A stretch of DNA of 64,000 nucleotides from Rotaria macrura (lineage: Eukaryota; Rotifera; Eurotatoria; Philodinida; Philodinidae), in contig OENT01000049.1 of NCBI GenBank assembly GCA_900239685.1, forward strand, positions 124,001 to 188,000. Direction: 5' to 3'. Under the pieces are notes generated by a model. The model was not told the origin of the DNA and ran no database searches. It worked only from the letters and a program-made list of their open reading frames with translations. Each line of letters begins with the position of its first letter. Positions within the stretch are counted from its first letter, which is position 1. Below, in pieces: positions 46,101-57,251 of the stretch. The translations under genes were made by a program, and so were the position numbers.

Positions 46101-46953
46101 AGCAAATTTGAGTATATTCATTATCCATACTTGATTATCATTAGGAATAGAATTTGATATGAAATTATTTTTGCAAAAACATTTGTTAACAGGATCTTGA
46201 ATAATAGCAAAGACATTCAGACCATTAAAATGAAAGGCATCTGAAGTAACGTCTGACAAAGATCACACGAAGACTATGAATGGTGTGCTTAATTTTATTT
46301 CTTTCAAAGAAAAGCCAAAGGTGATGTTTCGTCACGTCTTATGTTATAGTGATAAAATCCGAAGTCATGGCTACATTTAAGACAAAATAAAATATTTGAT
46401 AAAACGAACTTCATCGTCTGTGAGTCCTGGTATTATTAAATAGTACAGAATCTGAATGAATAAAGGATACTCATGTAAATACGAGACAGTCTTAATAAAC
46501 GTTCACAAGATGGCAGTTAACAATGTTGAAGGATAATGTATGATTGTTTTGTATGGATGACTACTTTTGCTCGTGTGCTCTACTCTCGAACTGTGATAGA
46601 GCGTGATTACAATTCTTTTAACACTATAATAGTGTCTGAGAAATTGAGAGTATTATGTTCTATTTTCATCTTCAATCACTTAATAATCGTATAAAACAAA
46701 GTAGATAGTCTGACGATAGTGTATAAAATTGGCATTAGTTTAAACGGTTACATTTATGCTGAAGTAAAAGTTGATCAAAAATCGATTTAAAAGTTTCTTC
46801 AGTAATCTATGGAAAATAAATAGATTTCGGTTAAAGAGTATAACTACATTTTTCGATTAGTTTTATGTCGACCTGTTCACGTCATCATTTACTGACAAAA
46901 TTATTCTATGCATTAAGAGTGTTTTTATACTAAAAGAGTAAGTCATTATAGGT
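43180..46953. other. 3.8-kb intergenic region
   Basis: AT-rich DNA with no supported gene. A TA microsatellite is at 44519-44537. A patch near 45565-45715 is less AT-rich than its surroundings but shows no recognisable protein in any frame. A minus-strand open stretch at 46074-46259 has plausible splice signals at both ends but no family similarity. Confidence 0.45.
44519..44537. repeat. (TA)n microsatellite
   Basis: Uninterrupted TA dinucleotide run of about 19 bases in intergenic DNA. Confidence 0.85.
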
Positions 46954-46959
46954 TTTATT
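46954..46959 (-). terminator. poly(A) signal of the TLDc gene
   Basis: AATAAA on the minus strand, about 47 nt after the stop codon at 47006. Confidence 0.5.
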
Positions 46960-47005
46960 TCACATGTTCATTGAAGAAGAAATATGGCACTCTAAAATTT
47001 CACTC

Positions 47006-48079
47006 TCAATTGAGAGCATAGACTTCAATGTCTGCAGTTTTGAAATAATGCGAACCAGTGAATGTGAGACGTCCTTTGCCAGTAGAATCGGTATAATCAC
47101 TAGGAAACATAATATTACTCCGACGATGTTGATTACTATTTGAATGAATACAAATGTCCCAAAGGCCAAACGTGGGTCCCATGTTTGCTCTGCAGCCGAC
47201 TGCGTTTCTTCCTTCGGAATTTATTTGATATTTAGTAGGAAAACTTCTAAACGGATTTAGTAACGTAAATAGAAATGCGTTCATATCCACTGACCATGTC
47301 CAATCATCACAATTTTTCCAATCTTTTGATGTGTATCCACCAAACAAATAGCCATTTGATGATTGAATAACGGTCAGTGTTGGACCTTTTTTATCACAAC
47401 AGCGATAAAAATCAATACCATCAAAGCCGTCTCGTGTAGCTCTGTAAACAAGATGCCACATTTGATTTGGTTTTCCGTAAAATTCGTTCAATTGACTTTG
47501 ATGTTGTTGGCATAGAAGTCTTCCTCCGACAAAATAGTCTTTCTCTTGTATATTGTCGTGCTCTACGGAACTTTTCAATGTTGAATTTATTTCTATAGGA
47601 GGAATTGTAATTTTGCTATGGGGTTTTCGTCTTTCAATACATATATGAATTTGAAGGAGTTTTTCCCGAAACGTTTTGACATCGTCCCAAAAATAATTAT
47701 TATCAATTTTGCATTTATGTAATTCTTTTGTAATTCGATCTAAATCAGCTTCGATGGTAGAAGTTCTCGATATCATCAGTTCTTTAATACAATTTCGCAC
47801 ATCATTGGCCGTTTGTGTGACACATTTCAAAACTTGTCTTTCCCATCGATTGACATCATCTAGAAGAGTTTTTAATTGGGATTGCTTGATTTTCGATGTA
47901 TGATCGACAATGTGATGAGTTAAACTATTTCTATCATGACACATTTGTGGGAAATTCGTATTCACATAGTGTCGATGCTGATGAAAATGAATTGAACAGT
48001 AATAATCGGTACATTTATCACAATGATTGATTCCTACCCTCTTACAGTGCGAACATTTTATAGGCATTAATTCAGCCAT
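47006..48079 (-). CDS. B-box-like zinc finger, coiled coil, TLDc-domain protein
   Basis: Intronless CDS of 357 aa starting at the ATG at 48079. The frame stays open about 25 codons upstream, but without another ATG. The N-terminal zinc-finger pattern is C9-x2-C12-x7-C20-x2-C23-x4-C28-x2-H31-x3-H35, B-box-like. A helical coiled-coil region follows at about 65-145. The C-terminal half, from about 185, is a TLDc domain: the FYRCCDKKGPTLTVIQSS stretch, GYLFGGYTSKDW, AFLFTLLNP, and a terminal TADIEVYAL strand are typical. In animals TLDc proteins (OXR1, NCOA7, TLDC1) are linked to oxidative-stress resistance and to regulation of the V-ATPase. A zinc-finger/coil/TLDc combination is not that of the classical members but is seen in bdelloid sequences. 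Its function is not established. Confidence 0.88.
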   Translation of the reverse strand: MAELMPIKCSHCKRVGINHCDKCTDYYCSIHFHQHRHYVNTNFPQMCHDRNSLTHHIVDHTSKIKQSQLKTLLDDVNRWERQVLKCVTQTANDVRNCIKELMISRTSTIEADLDRITKELHKCKIDNNYFWDDVKTFREKLLQIHICIERRKPHSKITIPPIEINSTLKSSVEHDNIQEKDYFVGGRLLCQQHQSQLNEFYGKPNQMWHLVYRATRDGFDGIDFYRCCDKKGPTLTVIQSSNGYLFGGYTSKDWKNCDDWTWSVDMNAFLFTLLNPFRSFPTKYQINSEGRNAVGCRANMGPTFGLWDICIHSNSNQHRRSNIMFPSDYTDSTGKGRLTFTGSHYFKTADIEVYALN

Positions 48080-48824
48080 ATAAGAAATGATGATTTTTGT
48101 ATACTTATTAAAAGTAAGTAAGACACGAAAAATAAAATGAAAATCTAACAACAAGCAAGAGAGCGCTGTTTGACTGAATAGAACTCACGCAATGCTTTGA
48201 TAAAACTGTAACGTATCAAGTTTAGTTTTCTTTGACATCATTCACATGTTGCTTTTTGTCCAAAAACAACAAGTACCCAAGAAGAAATATGACATGCAAA
48301 CAATTATGTTTCAGCGACATAATTTATTCGAGTAGTCCGTGTAGCGTTTAAACATCAAACACGTTCGAACTATTGTTTAAAATCACATAGTAGTCAGCCT
48401 TTTTTGTGCCTATTTCCTTATTGACAGTTACTTTAAAGAGTAGATATTGAACAGACAAAATACTTCATATCAATTCGAAGTGGAAATTAATTACACATAA
48501 TCTTAGATAGTACTTTTCGAACGGCCTCCCATGATTTGAGACGTTTATTTAATCAATTATATCTTCGTCGAATGTCTAGTTAGATAGTTATTAGTTCATC
48601 GATTGAATGTTCATTTCATGATCTTCAGATAATTAATTGATTTATTTAATTAAGGAAATACTTATCACCTTCTGTAGAATGAAAATTTTAACCCTAAACA
48701 ATTCAATACTTGTTTTACAGATGGTGTGTCGCAGAATAGTTTTCAGAATTCCTCGATGGAGTAGCTTTTCTATGGAATCCTCTCAATTCGAATCGAGAAA
48801 AATATAGGCGAAACCTAACATTTC

Positions 48825-49101
48825 ATACTTTTGATATGTGTCAGTTCAAAAGTACTATGGTTACTATCAAATGTCTAAGAAATTAATGAAAATTCACTAG
48901 GATAAGTAAAAATAGTAAATATGTTTAATTTATTTTGCTATATTAATACTGAAGGTAGTCGTTAGTGTTTTATAAAAGCTATCGAGAACATTCAATATTA
49001 ATATAGCAAAATAAATTAAATACTTTACTTTTTCTAATGAATTTTCATTAGTTTTTCACGCATTTGATAATACTTTTCAGTCTATAAAGTATCGAAAGTA
49101 C
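48825..49101. mobile_element. MITE/foldback element with long inverted repeats
   Basis: Two arms of roughly 110-130 nt surround a centre near 48965. The inner 23 bases are almost perfectly complementary (TTAATTTATTTTGCTATATT and its complement). Outward, both arms read TAATGAAAATTCA, then TATCAAATG, AAAAGTA and finally a CTTT[TC]GATA motif. The ends are imperfect and I could not find a secure target duplication. There is no coding capacity. Confidence 0.65.
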
Positions 49102-49108
49102 TGGAGAA

Positions 49109-49843
49109 TAGGGACTTAACCAGAAATTTAAGGATGGTGAGACTCAGCATCTAGAGCCGTGATGATGAAAAAAGAGATAAAATTGTGTTCATTGTTTAGG
49201 AGTTACATTTGATGAGAGCTGAATCGTATACGAAGAAATCGAGATATCGTTTTCATTTCGGCAGAAATACTTTTCAGGGTAGAAATCATTAGTTTGCAAT
49301 AGGTTTCTCTTTAAAAAAAGGAATAACTTCTATCCATGCAAGGAGAAATGCATCCGAGAGAAGGATAAGTCAATGAAAACATATCTGAATATAAACAGAA
49401 ATTAATACGACTATTCCTCTAGTCTAGCGCGATGTTCTGGGGAGAAATCCACTTAACTTAGTAGAAATGTATGTTGTTTCAGCAGAAATGACTAATGTAA
49501 TGCAAAGTGGACGATGGGTGTTTACCTTTGTGCCTTGCTTCATTTCTTCTTGTGAAAATGCCTCCATAGAAAAAGAAATAATTTGTCTTTGAGTCGCAGT
49601 ATTAGTAGAAAAGCAGTGCAGGATATAGTTATATACATAAGTGTGTGTCTGTTTTTTCTATTTCTCCTGGTCATTCATAACTTTATGTACGATGAACGCT
49701 TTCTGATTTTACAGGAGCTATTCTTTCACCACTTGGTTCCATGACCCCCTATACTCAAGTGAATACCGTTGATTTTTATTTAAAAGCTCAGTAACTTCGA
49801 AGTAAACGTGGTGGGGCTGAGCATTACCCTGGCTATGCCGCTA
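49109..49843. mobile_element. Decayed hAT-like element (tentative)
   Basis: The left end (TAGGGACTTAACCAG) and the complement of the right end (TAGCGGCATAGCCAGG) are related to each other and to the solo terminus at 23487. The internal parts next to the ends also share GA[GC]-rich, CTCAGC-like sequence. No target duplication is visible and there is no transposase frame in the 735 bp between. It abuts the inverted-repeat element that ends at 49101. Confidence 0.35.
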
Positions 49844-52019
49844 GTTAGACTAGAATAACCCTGAGGATAGATCCTTTGCGTTGATCTGATTTTTAAGAGA
49901 TGCGACATGTTGTTTATCAAGTCTCATGTGATATAAATGTGTTGCTGTCGATTGTTTTGGTTCGTTGATGATGACATGACTGAGTTATATCGAATTAACT
50001 TTGTTTAGAACTATAACATATGTAGATTGAACGGTTTGTATTAACTAGAGTTTATTACTACTCTGTTCAGCGATATTTCAAAATTTACTGTCAAACTTTC
50101 CTTTTATGTTGTTTTTTTCATGTCAATGTCGATCGAGTTCTCTGAATCATATTAGCTAAGCACTCATCTTGTAGTGTTCGAATTATTCATGCACAATAAA
50201 TAGTACGTCGTCTTATAAATGAAGCCGATATGATTTTTTCAGTCAAGTCACTTTGATAAACTTTCAAAGAGTCGTTCAATATATAGGATAGCGTTTTTCT
50301 TCTTTGAAACTTCGTGATATTTTTTTCACACTGAGTTTTCATATACTAATAACATGACAAATGTAAATACTCAATTAATCGTCCTTGTTAAGTATTCGAT
50401 TTTCTAATCTTTGAAGTCATATCATTCGCATCAATCGATGGATTATTCTTAATTCATTGCTTTTAGAATGCTTTTAAAAATCATTCCTCCTACGATCTTG
50501 CACTTTAAAATATAAAATAATTTATAGAGAATAGAAAATGATATTCACGATATACATATAAGAATTCAGCGATGAGTTTCTACTTTGCTAAAAATAGAAT
50601 ACTCAACTTCAAGTTTCAATTTTATAAAAGACGATGAAACTGAGTTCTCGATACGAAGAAAACTAAAAAGAGTACTTTCTAAAGATTTGAAAGTCGAACG
50701 ACAAATAACAGAAGTTTGCAAACGTTGTTTCATTTCGGAGTTCCACAAACACAATTGATATTCATATTTTGATTATTATTTATCAAAATCAAAATTGTAA
50801 CTTTAATATCCATCGATAAAAAGTCTTACATTAGATTTAGATAGGATACATTCTTATTGATAATTTTTTTTCTCAATGATACAACTGAAAATATTCATTG
50901 AATCAATTGCAATCCGATAGTTGATATTTCTAATAGGATTCTATCCCTTGTAATTGGCAGTATGGGATAAGTATAGATGAAAGTTATTCCTTCAAGGAAA
51001 AGGCACACTATAAACAGTCTTTTCCGTCAGTTTTTTCCGTTTTACTGCGTGGAACACAAACCGATTGTAATTCTATGTAACCTATTCTTCCATTCCGATT
51101 GTTCATTATCTACTTATTTACTGTTTCTGACGCTATTTGATCACTGATATCTATTCTTTACATTCTAAATCAACACTGTTCAAGATTTTTGGCACGATAA
51201 CATAATTTTTTATGATTGTTTTCAGTAGATCGCATCCAAACGAAACGTGTACTTTACATTTGATCGAGTTGTCATTTATAAAATATGTCAGCTTGAGATA
51301 ATGGAGCTTAACGATTTGCGCAATTATTACGGTGACATGTGATTATTATTCGGCAGTGTGACAGAAAACTTGAGGAAAATAAGCGAGGAAAAGAAGTATG
51401 TCCTTGCACCATCTTAATCTGATTGCAAAATGAAAGATAGAACTTTCTTTATTATTTCCATGTAATGTAAACAAGCCTACTTAATTTACAAAAAAAGAGT
51501 TATGTTGTGAGAGCAACAGGATCAATTTGAATAAACTAATCATGGGTATAATTGTGAATGATTTTCAAAAAGATCTCTCTCATCATGAACGTAAACATGA
51601 ACGGAGAATCATCGTTATACAACTCTCTAGTACGAATAGATCGTGTAAACCGATTGAAAAATTGAAAAAAGGCCATAATAAATCTATAGGATGTAAATCA
51701 AGCGTTTCACTGAACGAAACGTTAAGTTTAGCATTCATCACTTGCATTATATTCAATCCGTGTTGATTGTTTTCATGATGGACTCTTATAGTAAATAATC
51801 TAAATGAACAAATGATAGAAAACAAATGAGTTGTACTTCCTTAATCCGTAACAAACATTGAAAATTAAGAAGTACTTGTGAACTGTCATCTAATTACAAG
51901 TTAGAGTGCGATTCGGGTATCCGTCAGGTTGTATCCGTATCCGCATGTTACTTTCGATGGGCTTAAATTAGAGCCATTTCGAACAGAAATTACATGTATC
52001 GCACTTATCTGTAGCCAAT
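49844..52019. other. intergenic region
   Basis: About 2.2 kb without a supported gene. Near 51904-52005 a short inverted pair (AGTGCGAT and ATCGCACT) encloses about 85 bases that include repeated TATCCG, but this is too weak to call an element. Confidence 0.45.
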
Positions 52020-52433
52020 CAATGAAAAATTGTCAGATTCTAAGAGATTATCATCGTACTTTTTTTGCAACAAAATCAAAATTATAATCGATTGAAATTT
52101 TACAAATCTAAGATATTTTGATTTTTAATCAAAAATAATCTTCTCATTGAAGTTGAATTTCGAATATAATCAAATTTTACGTGATTTTAATCAAAACTAG
52201 ACTTGATTTACAAGATTATTTTTGATTAAAAATTAACCTTCTAAATCAGGATAGAATCTGAATTAAAATCCAGTAGAATTTGATTTGATTCGAAATTCTA
52301 TTTCAATGAAAAGATTATTTTTGATTAAAAATCAAAATATCTTAGATTTGGAAAATTTCAATCGATTATAATTTTGATTTTGTTGCAAAAAAAGTACGAT
52401 GATAATCTCTTAGAATCTGACAATTTTTCACTG
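52020..52433. mobile_element. Long, near-perfect inverted-repeat MITE
   Basis: The 414-bp element begins CAATGAAAAATTGTCAG and ends with the complement of CAGTGAAAAATTGTCAG. The outer 130 bases of the two arms differ at only about five positions, and weaker pairing continues to about 190 nt per arm, leaving almost no loop. Blocks of the type TTTTTGATTAAAAAT occur on both arms and also form smaller internal palindromes. No transposase is encoded. No secure target duplication was seen. The high arm identity points to a recent insertion or to arm homogenisation. Confidence 0.8.
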
Positions 52434-53734
52434 GGCAGCACTAGCACATTCGCAAGAACTTTGGTTGCTTTCATTGAATAGATTAGTTTATGTGTATAGC
52501 TTACTAATAGTCACGAACTTCTTTTGTCATCATTTGGCAAGTCTTTAGCCTCGAGTTCAATGAAAATTAGACAAAAACCCGCAATGACCAATAACGATCG
52601 CTAACCGAAATTCACTTTTCTTTAAAAAAAAGCAAAGAGAGGATCCTTAAGATTATCCTGAAAAAACTTAAGTTTTGTTTTAGAAAATGAAATTTTTACA
52701 TCGGCTATCAATACAACAATCGATCATTTCGTAGAAGAAATTATGTCTGAATTGGCTAGATGTAAAAATATTGCAATGAAAAATGTACTAATCTTTTCCC
52801 TACGTTTGTAGAAAGTACTTCATTTCTAGAGCAAGTATTGTTATAGGAAATAATTAGTTATTCCTTCAGTGTCGCATGAAGATCTCGTATAATATTCATC
52901 AAAATGTAGTGGCTGCTAATTTGTCCGACCGACAATAATGGATTGCTTCGTGATAACAAAAACCTATTCAAGTAATTCTGTCTGACAAGATTTTTCTTTG
53001 TAAGTTTGATCGTATGATTATTCTTTCGAGTTCAATTAGTGAGAAATGCTAGTTATTTTAGAAAGCTTCGCTTCAATAGAAGAGCTTTAGATCATTTTTT
53101 CGTTGATGGTTTTCAAAAGTGATGGAATGATTTACTAAGTACTATTGTCTTCCAGTTTTCTCTACGAAACAAGCTGTGCAGAAACCATTAGTAAAGCAAA
53201 TCAATGTCATTCAAAGAGCATTATAGAACACTTTCTATGAATAATCAGGAAAACAAAATTGAAAAGACAATAAGATTCTTTCAATTGAACTGTGTTCATC
53301 TCGTCGTACTTTTAATATTATTATATGGGCTTGATCATTTATATAGATAAAAATATCAACTACACGTGAACGTAATAGTAACAGGCTATAAGTCGATTTT
53401 CTTCTCTTGCTGAAAAATAATCTTTTATCATGTGAATCTTTTTCTTGTCAATAGTGCTTAAGACAAGCTGAATTAACCCATGCTCTTCGGAGAATTTCCG
53501 AATTTGTGACAAAATATTGTCCTAAAATAGAGGCGGAAGTAAAACCACCACCCTCTTCTCCTTTACTCCTTCCTTTGTGGTAGACGATTTATGACGACCT
53601 CGTTGTCTCTTTCTGTTCTGTGATGTACAAAATCAACTTAATTTTTATCAAAAAATTGAATAACAATCTTATTCTAATTTTTGTTTGCTTATTTGCGCAG
53701 TCATTGATTGTTTGTGATAGTTGTGTTCTTTTTT
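52434..53734. other. intergenic region
   Basis: About 1.3 kb between the inverted-repeat element and the 3' end of the second GPCR. No gene or repeat seen. Confidence 0.5.
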
Positions 53735-53740
53735 TTTATT
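53735..53740 (-). terminator. poly(A) signal of the orphan GPCR
   Basis: AATAAA on the minus strand, 68 nt after the stop codon at 53808. Confidence 0.5.
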
Positions 53741-53807
53741 GTACGAACAATAACAAAATTGATACAGGCTTTTTCACGAAAAATAAATATCTACACGCAT
53801 TACAATA

Positions 53808-56800
53808 TCAATCAAAATTTTGACGAAGTTTATTGAAAAATTGTCTCAAACTTGTTCGAAATTCAACACCACTGAATGAATATAGAAAAAAATTAATGGA
53901 ATAAGACGCGTACGATATGAGTTGTGTCAGTAATATGGCAATGTATAATAGATGAATTGCTATTTGATCATCAACAGTATCCGTATCGTAGGATACCGAA
54001 TTTTTGTTTTCTGCAACTGTATTACCATCGTTTTGTATAAAAACATAATCTTTTATTTGAGTATTCGTCAAATTTTTTGTTTGCCTAAATCTTTCAAGTT
54101 CAATATGTTCATGATAAACTTGTGAATCGAAACTAGTATAGATTTTTAAGGCAATAACACATAGATGTGCCGGAGCATTGAGTATAAGAAAACAAGTTGA
54201 AACAAGAATTAGCATACGTGTGACTCGAATCGATTGTGTTGCTTGTGAACTCTTATTTGAAATAAAACTGCTATCTTTTGATAGGTGCGATACTCCTCGA
54301 CGATCGTCGGACGTCGTCGAAGAAGTTAAATATTGACTGTATCTGTTAACATCCGTAGAGGTTCTTATTGATTGACGAGAACATGTTGATGAACGATTCG
54401 CAGAAGATGAATCTGGCTTTATTTTTTCGATTAGTAACTAAAGAATAGACAGAGGACATATGCTGATTTATAATAGGACAAAACCTTTTTTTTTATAAAG
54501 AAAAAACATTCGTTATATTGAATAAAACATTGCACAAGAATACTATTATTTTTCTTTTCATTAAAAGTAGACTTTCATAGACATTAATCTTTGATCTATA
54601 CATTTCACATTAATTATTTATAAATTTTTAATTTTTGGTCTATAAATGACTTTCTTTAATGTCGTACAGTGCTCTGAAATAAATTCATCATTACTTTAAT
54701 TAATAGTCTATAATCATATCTCTGTTTAACTTCCGAGTTTTCGTTAAAGTTTCGTTTGTTGCTTGTTCGTTTCTGCATGAAATCTACATTTTTATTTACA
54801 CTAGATGTATCTACACATATAAATACCAGTAACTTACATTTTCGCCGATTGCATCTTTACTGAACGAAATTTTCGCTGACCAAAATACTGGCAACAAAGT
54901 TCAATAATTCTTTCGGTGAATAAAAAATTAGGCGAAAATGGACTAATTCAAAAAGATAACAGTCTGACTATTAAAATGATTATTTTTCTGCTAAAATTCA
55001 ATATGCATGTATGAACATATATACGTAAGTATTGATAGACATGTTAATTTTCGTGAAAAATTGATTATTTTACTGTATCATAAAATAAGAACTGATTAAA
55101 CATATGACAACGAAAATGTTTATTATTCATTTTTCCCTAGCTGTTTATACGGTTTTCGATAGTTAAATAATGAACAATGATTGTACGTTCTCAGTAGTAA
55201 ATATGTTTTCTAATCTCCTATGTAGTAAATCTGTCTGATCATAATAAATTCAAAATGTTGTTCTTCATATTTATTATATGTAAGAAGAATGTTAACTTTC
55301 AGTTTAATACTGATGAATGCACCGATAAAAGAATATGTCGTATATGCGCGATGATGTGAATGTAGGGATTTCCTATAGAAAAGTCATACCTTAGTATTTG
55401 ATCTTCTACAGGATCCAAATGTGGTTTCATATGTAAAACGAGATGGTGATTTTCGTGGCTTTGATCTGACCGATGATGAAATCGTATTCAATCGTTTATC
55501 AGTCTCTGCTTCAGATAATGCAGCTTGTGAAGAAATGTGTTGTCCATTTGAGAAAGTTATGGAAAAACTTTCTTTAGGGCGATTGTTTTTTCTGAAATTG
55601 TAAGTTAAATCATTTCTTGCAGATTTCTTTGTTCTTGGTAATACTATTTGTTCTGTAAAAGGTGATCGTGCATGTTTTCGAATCAAATTAACAATAATTA
55701 TATTAAATATTATTATGAGAAAAAATGGAATGATGAATGAAACTATGGCATCAGCTATGAACCAACTTAATCGAAGTTCTTCATGACAATCCTTATAGTT
55801 GTTTGTCTGTGATAATGCAATGCAAAATGATAAGCTAAAAAGAAAAATTAATAGAAGCATTATCATTGGTGATGATCTATCGTGAAAAGCGGCTTGTAAT
55901 GGATAACGAACAGCAGCATAACGTTGTATAGTAAATAAAACAGTAAAACAAGCTGAAAGCAATTCAGCCAAATGACTAAGAAATGATATAACTAGGCACA
56001 GATGTTCAAATTTTCCACCACAAATATCCTGTATCACTCGTATTAATAAAGCAATATTGTGAATAAGATCACTAATAGCTAAATGAGAAAGAAACAAGAA
56101 GAAATATTGCATTATTTTCATCCAAACCGATCTTAATTATTTTATGAATTGCAGCTTTTTTTTAATCTCTCAATCTCATCTAATCCTATATCTATCGCAA
56201 AAATGAGCACATGAGTAACTTATTTATTTCAAATAGTTTCATCAGAAAGTATTTGTTGTTTTTTATCCTTGTTTTTAAGCAAGAAGTTAGTTCTACTTAA
56301 GTCTTACCATACAAGCATGGCTTTAAATTAGTTGTTCATCGTTCAAACGTCACCATCTCTTAGTGACAAACAATGCATTATAAACTGTTACTATGGTACA
56401 TTCAATGATAAAATCAGTGAAGAATCAATAATTTATAAAGATAACTATCAAACCTTTTCGTTTTGTTTTATAGTAAAATAATAAATTAGAGCAAAGATGT
56501 TTGATGGCATGTTTTTCTTAGTAATAAAAAGGTTAAACCAATGATAAACTAAACCTAGAAAACCTTTAGAAACTTATCAAATGAACATCATTGGACTATT
56601 CATCGTTTAAATATGTTTAGCAATGAAACTGATTGCTTATGGTATAGAAAAAATTTCATTGTCTGAGAAGTGCAACTATAGCCTCTACTTTTAATATGTA
56701 TATAACCTCGATGAATTGAAATAAAATAGATGAATAGATATTTTACTTTTTCTTTTACTTGATAATTAATTATTCATACAATAGAATAGTAGAGTCAATC

Positions 56801-57251
56801 AATTTTTCCAGACAGGATGAATACATCAAAGCACCTCATGAGATTTATTCCTTTTAGTCTGCGTTGCAGCATGATGATGATATAAATTTGCAATTAGTTT
56901 CAATTTCTATGGAAAAGATAATGAGATGCGTGAAAGTAAATTTTTAATTTTTCTTATATAGCAATTTAAAATTCACTAATAAATAAAAATTCGAATTATC
57001 CACTACTGATGTTAATACATACCTAATGCAATTAATGTCCATTTATGTTTAAGATTCTTTGTAACAAAACCTTTGAATAACAGCACAATAGTCGAGATGT
57101 TTGTAATGAAACCAATGCAAACTATTATGAATATGTAAGGAAATGTAATTTGCGTCAGAATATTATGTATATTGCGAAATTTTTCGTAATACTTTGGTAA
57201 ATTAAGAGCCAATTTCATAGATTCTGTTGCTAGTATTGATGTGTTTGTCAT
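53808..57251 (-). CDS. Orphan rhodopsin-class peptide-type GPCR
   Basis: Three exons: 57251 to about 57019, about 56131 to 55390, and 54437-53808 (about 534 aa). The junction of exons 2 and 3 is secure (phase 0). The exon 1/2 junction is not: the best-looking donor at 57022 is in phase 1, whereas the only upstream acceptor found, at 56131, needs phase 2, which a weaker donor at 57018 would provide. TM1 carries the usual Asn (GFITNIS), TM2 has HLAISDL, TM3 has a Cys at its start and ends in QRY instead of DRY, TM5 has a Pro (SFIIPFF), TM6 reads RVTRMLILVSTCFLILNAP, and TM7 ends in NFFLY instead of NPxxY. Loop 3 is very long and Ser-rich, with many phosphorylatable residues. The TM6/TM7 style recalls lophotrochozoan FMRFamide- and TRH-receptor-like orphans. 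The ligand is unknown. Confidence 0.8.

Noticed and set aside
46074-46259. Minus-strand exon-like stretch with plausible AG and GT borders, possibly joining to a short segment near 46030-45970
   Set aside because: No protein family recognised, no start exon found, and random AT-rich sequence offers such borders often. Kept only as a possible gene relic.
51904-52005. Possible 100-bp mini-element bounded by AGTGCGAT and ATCGCACT
   Set aside because: The inverted pair is only 8 bases, with no target duplication, so chance is not excluded.
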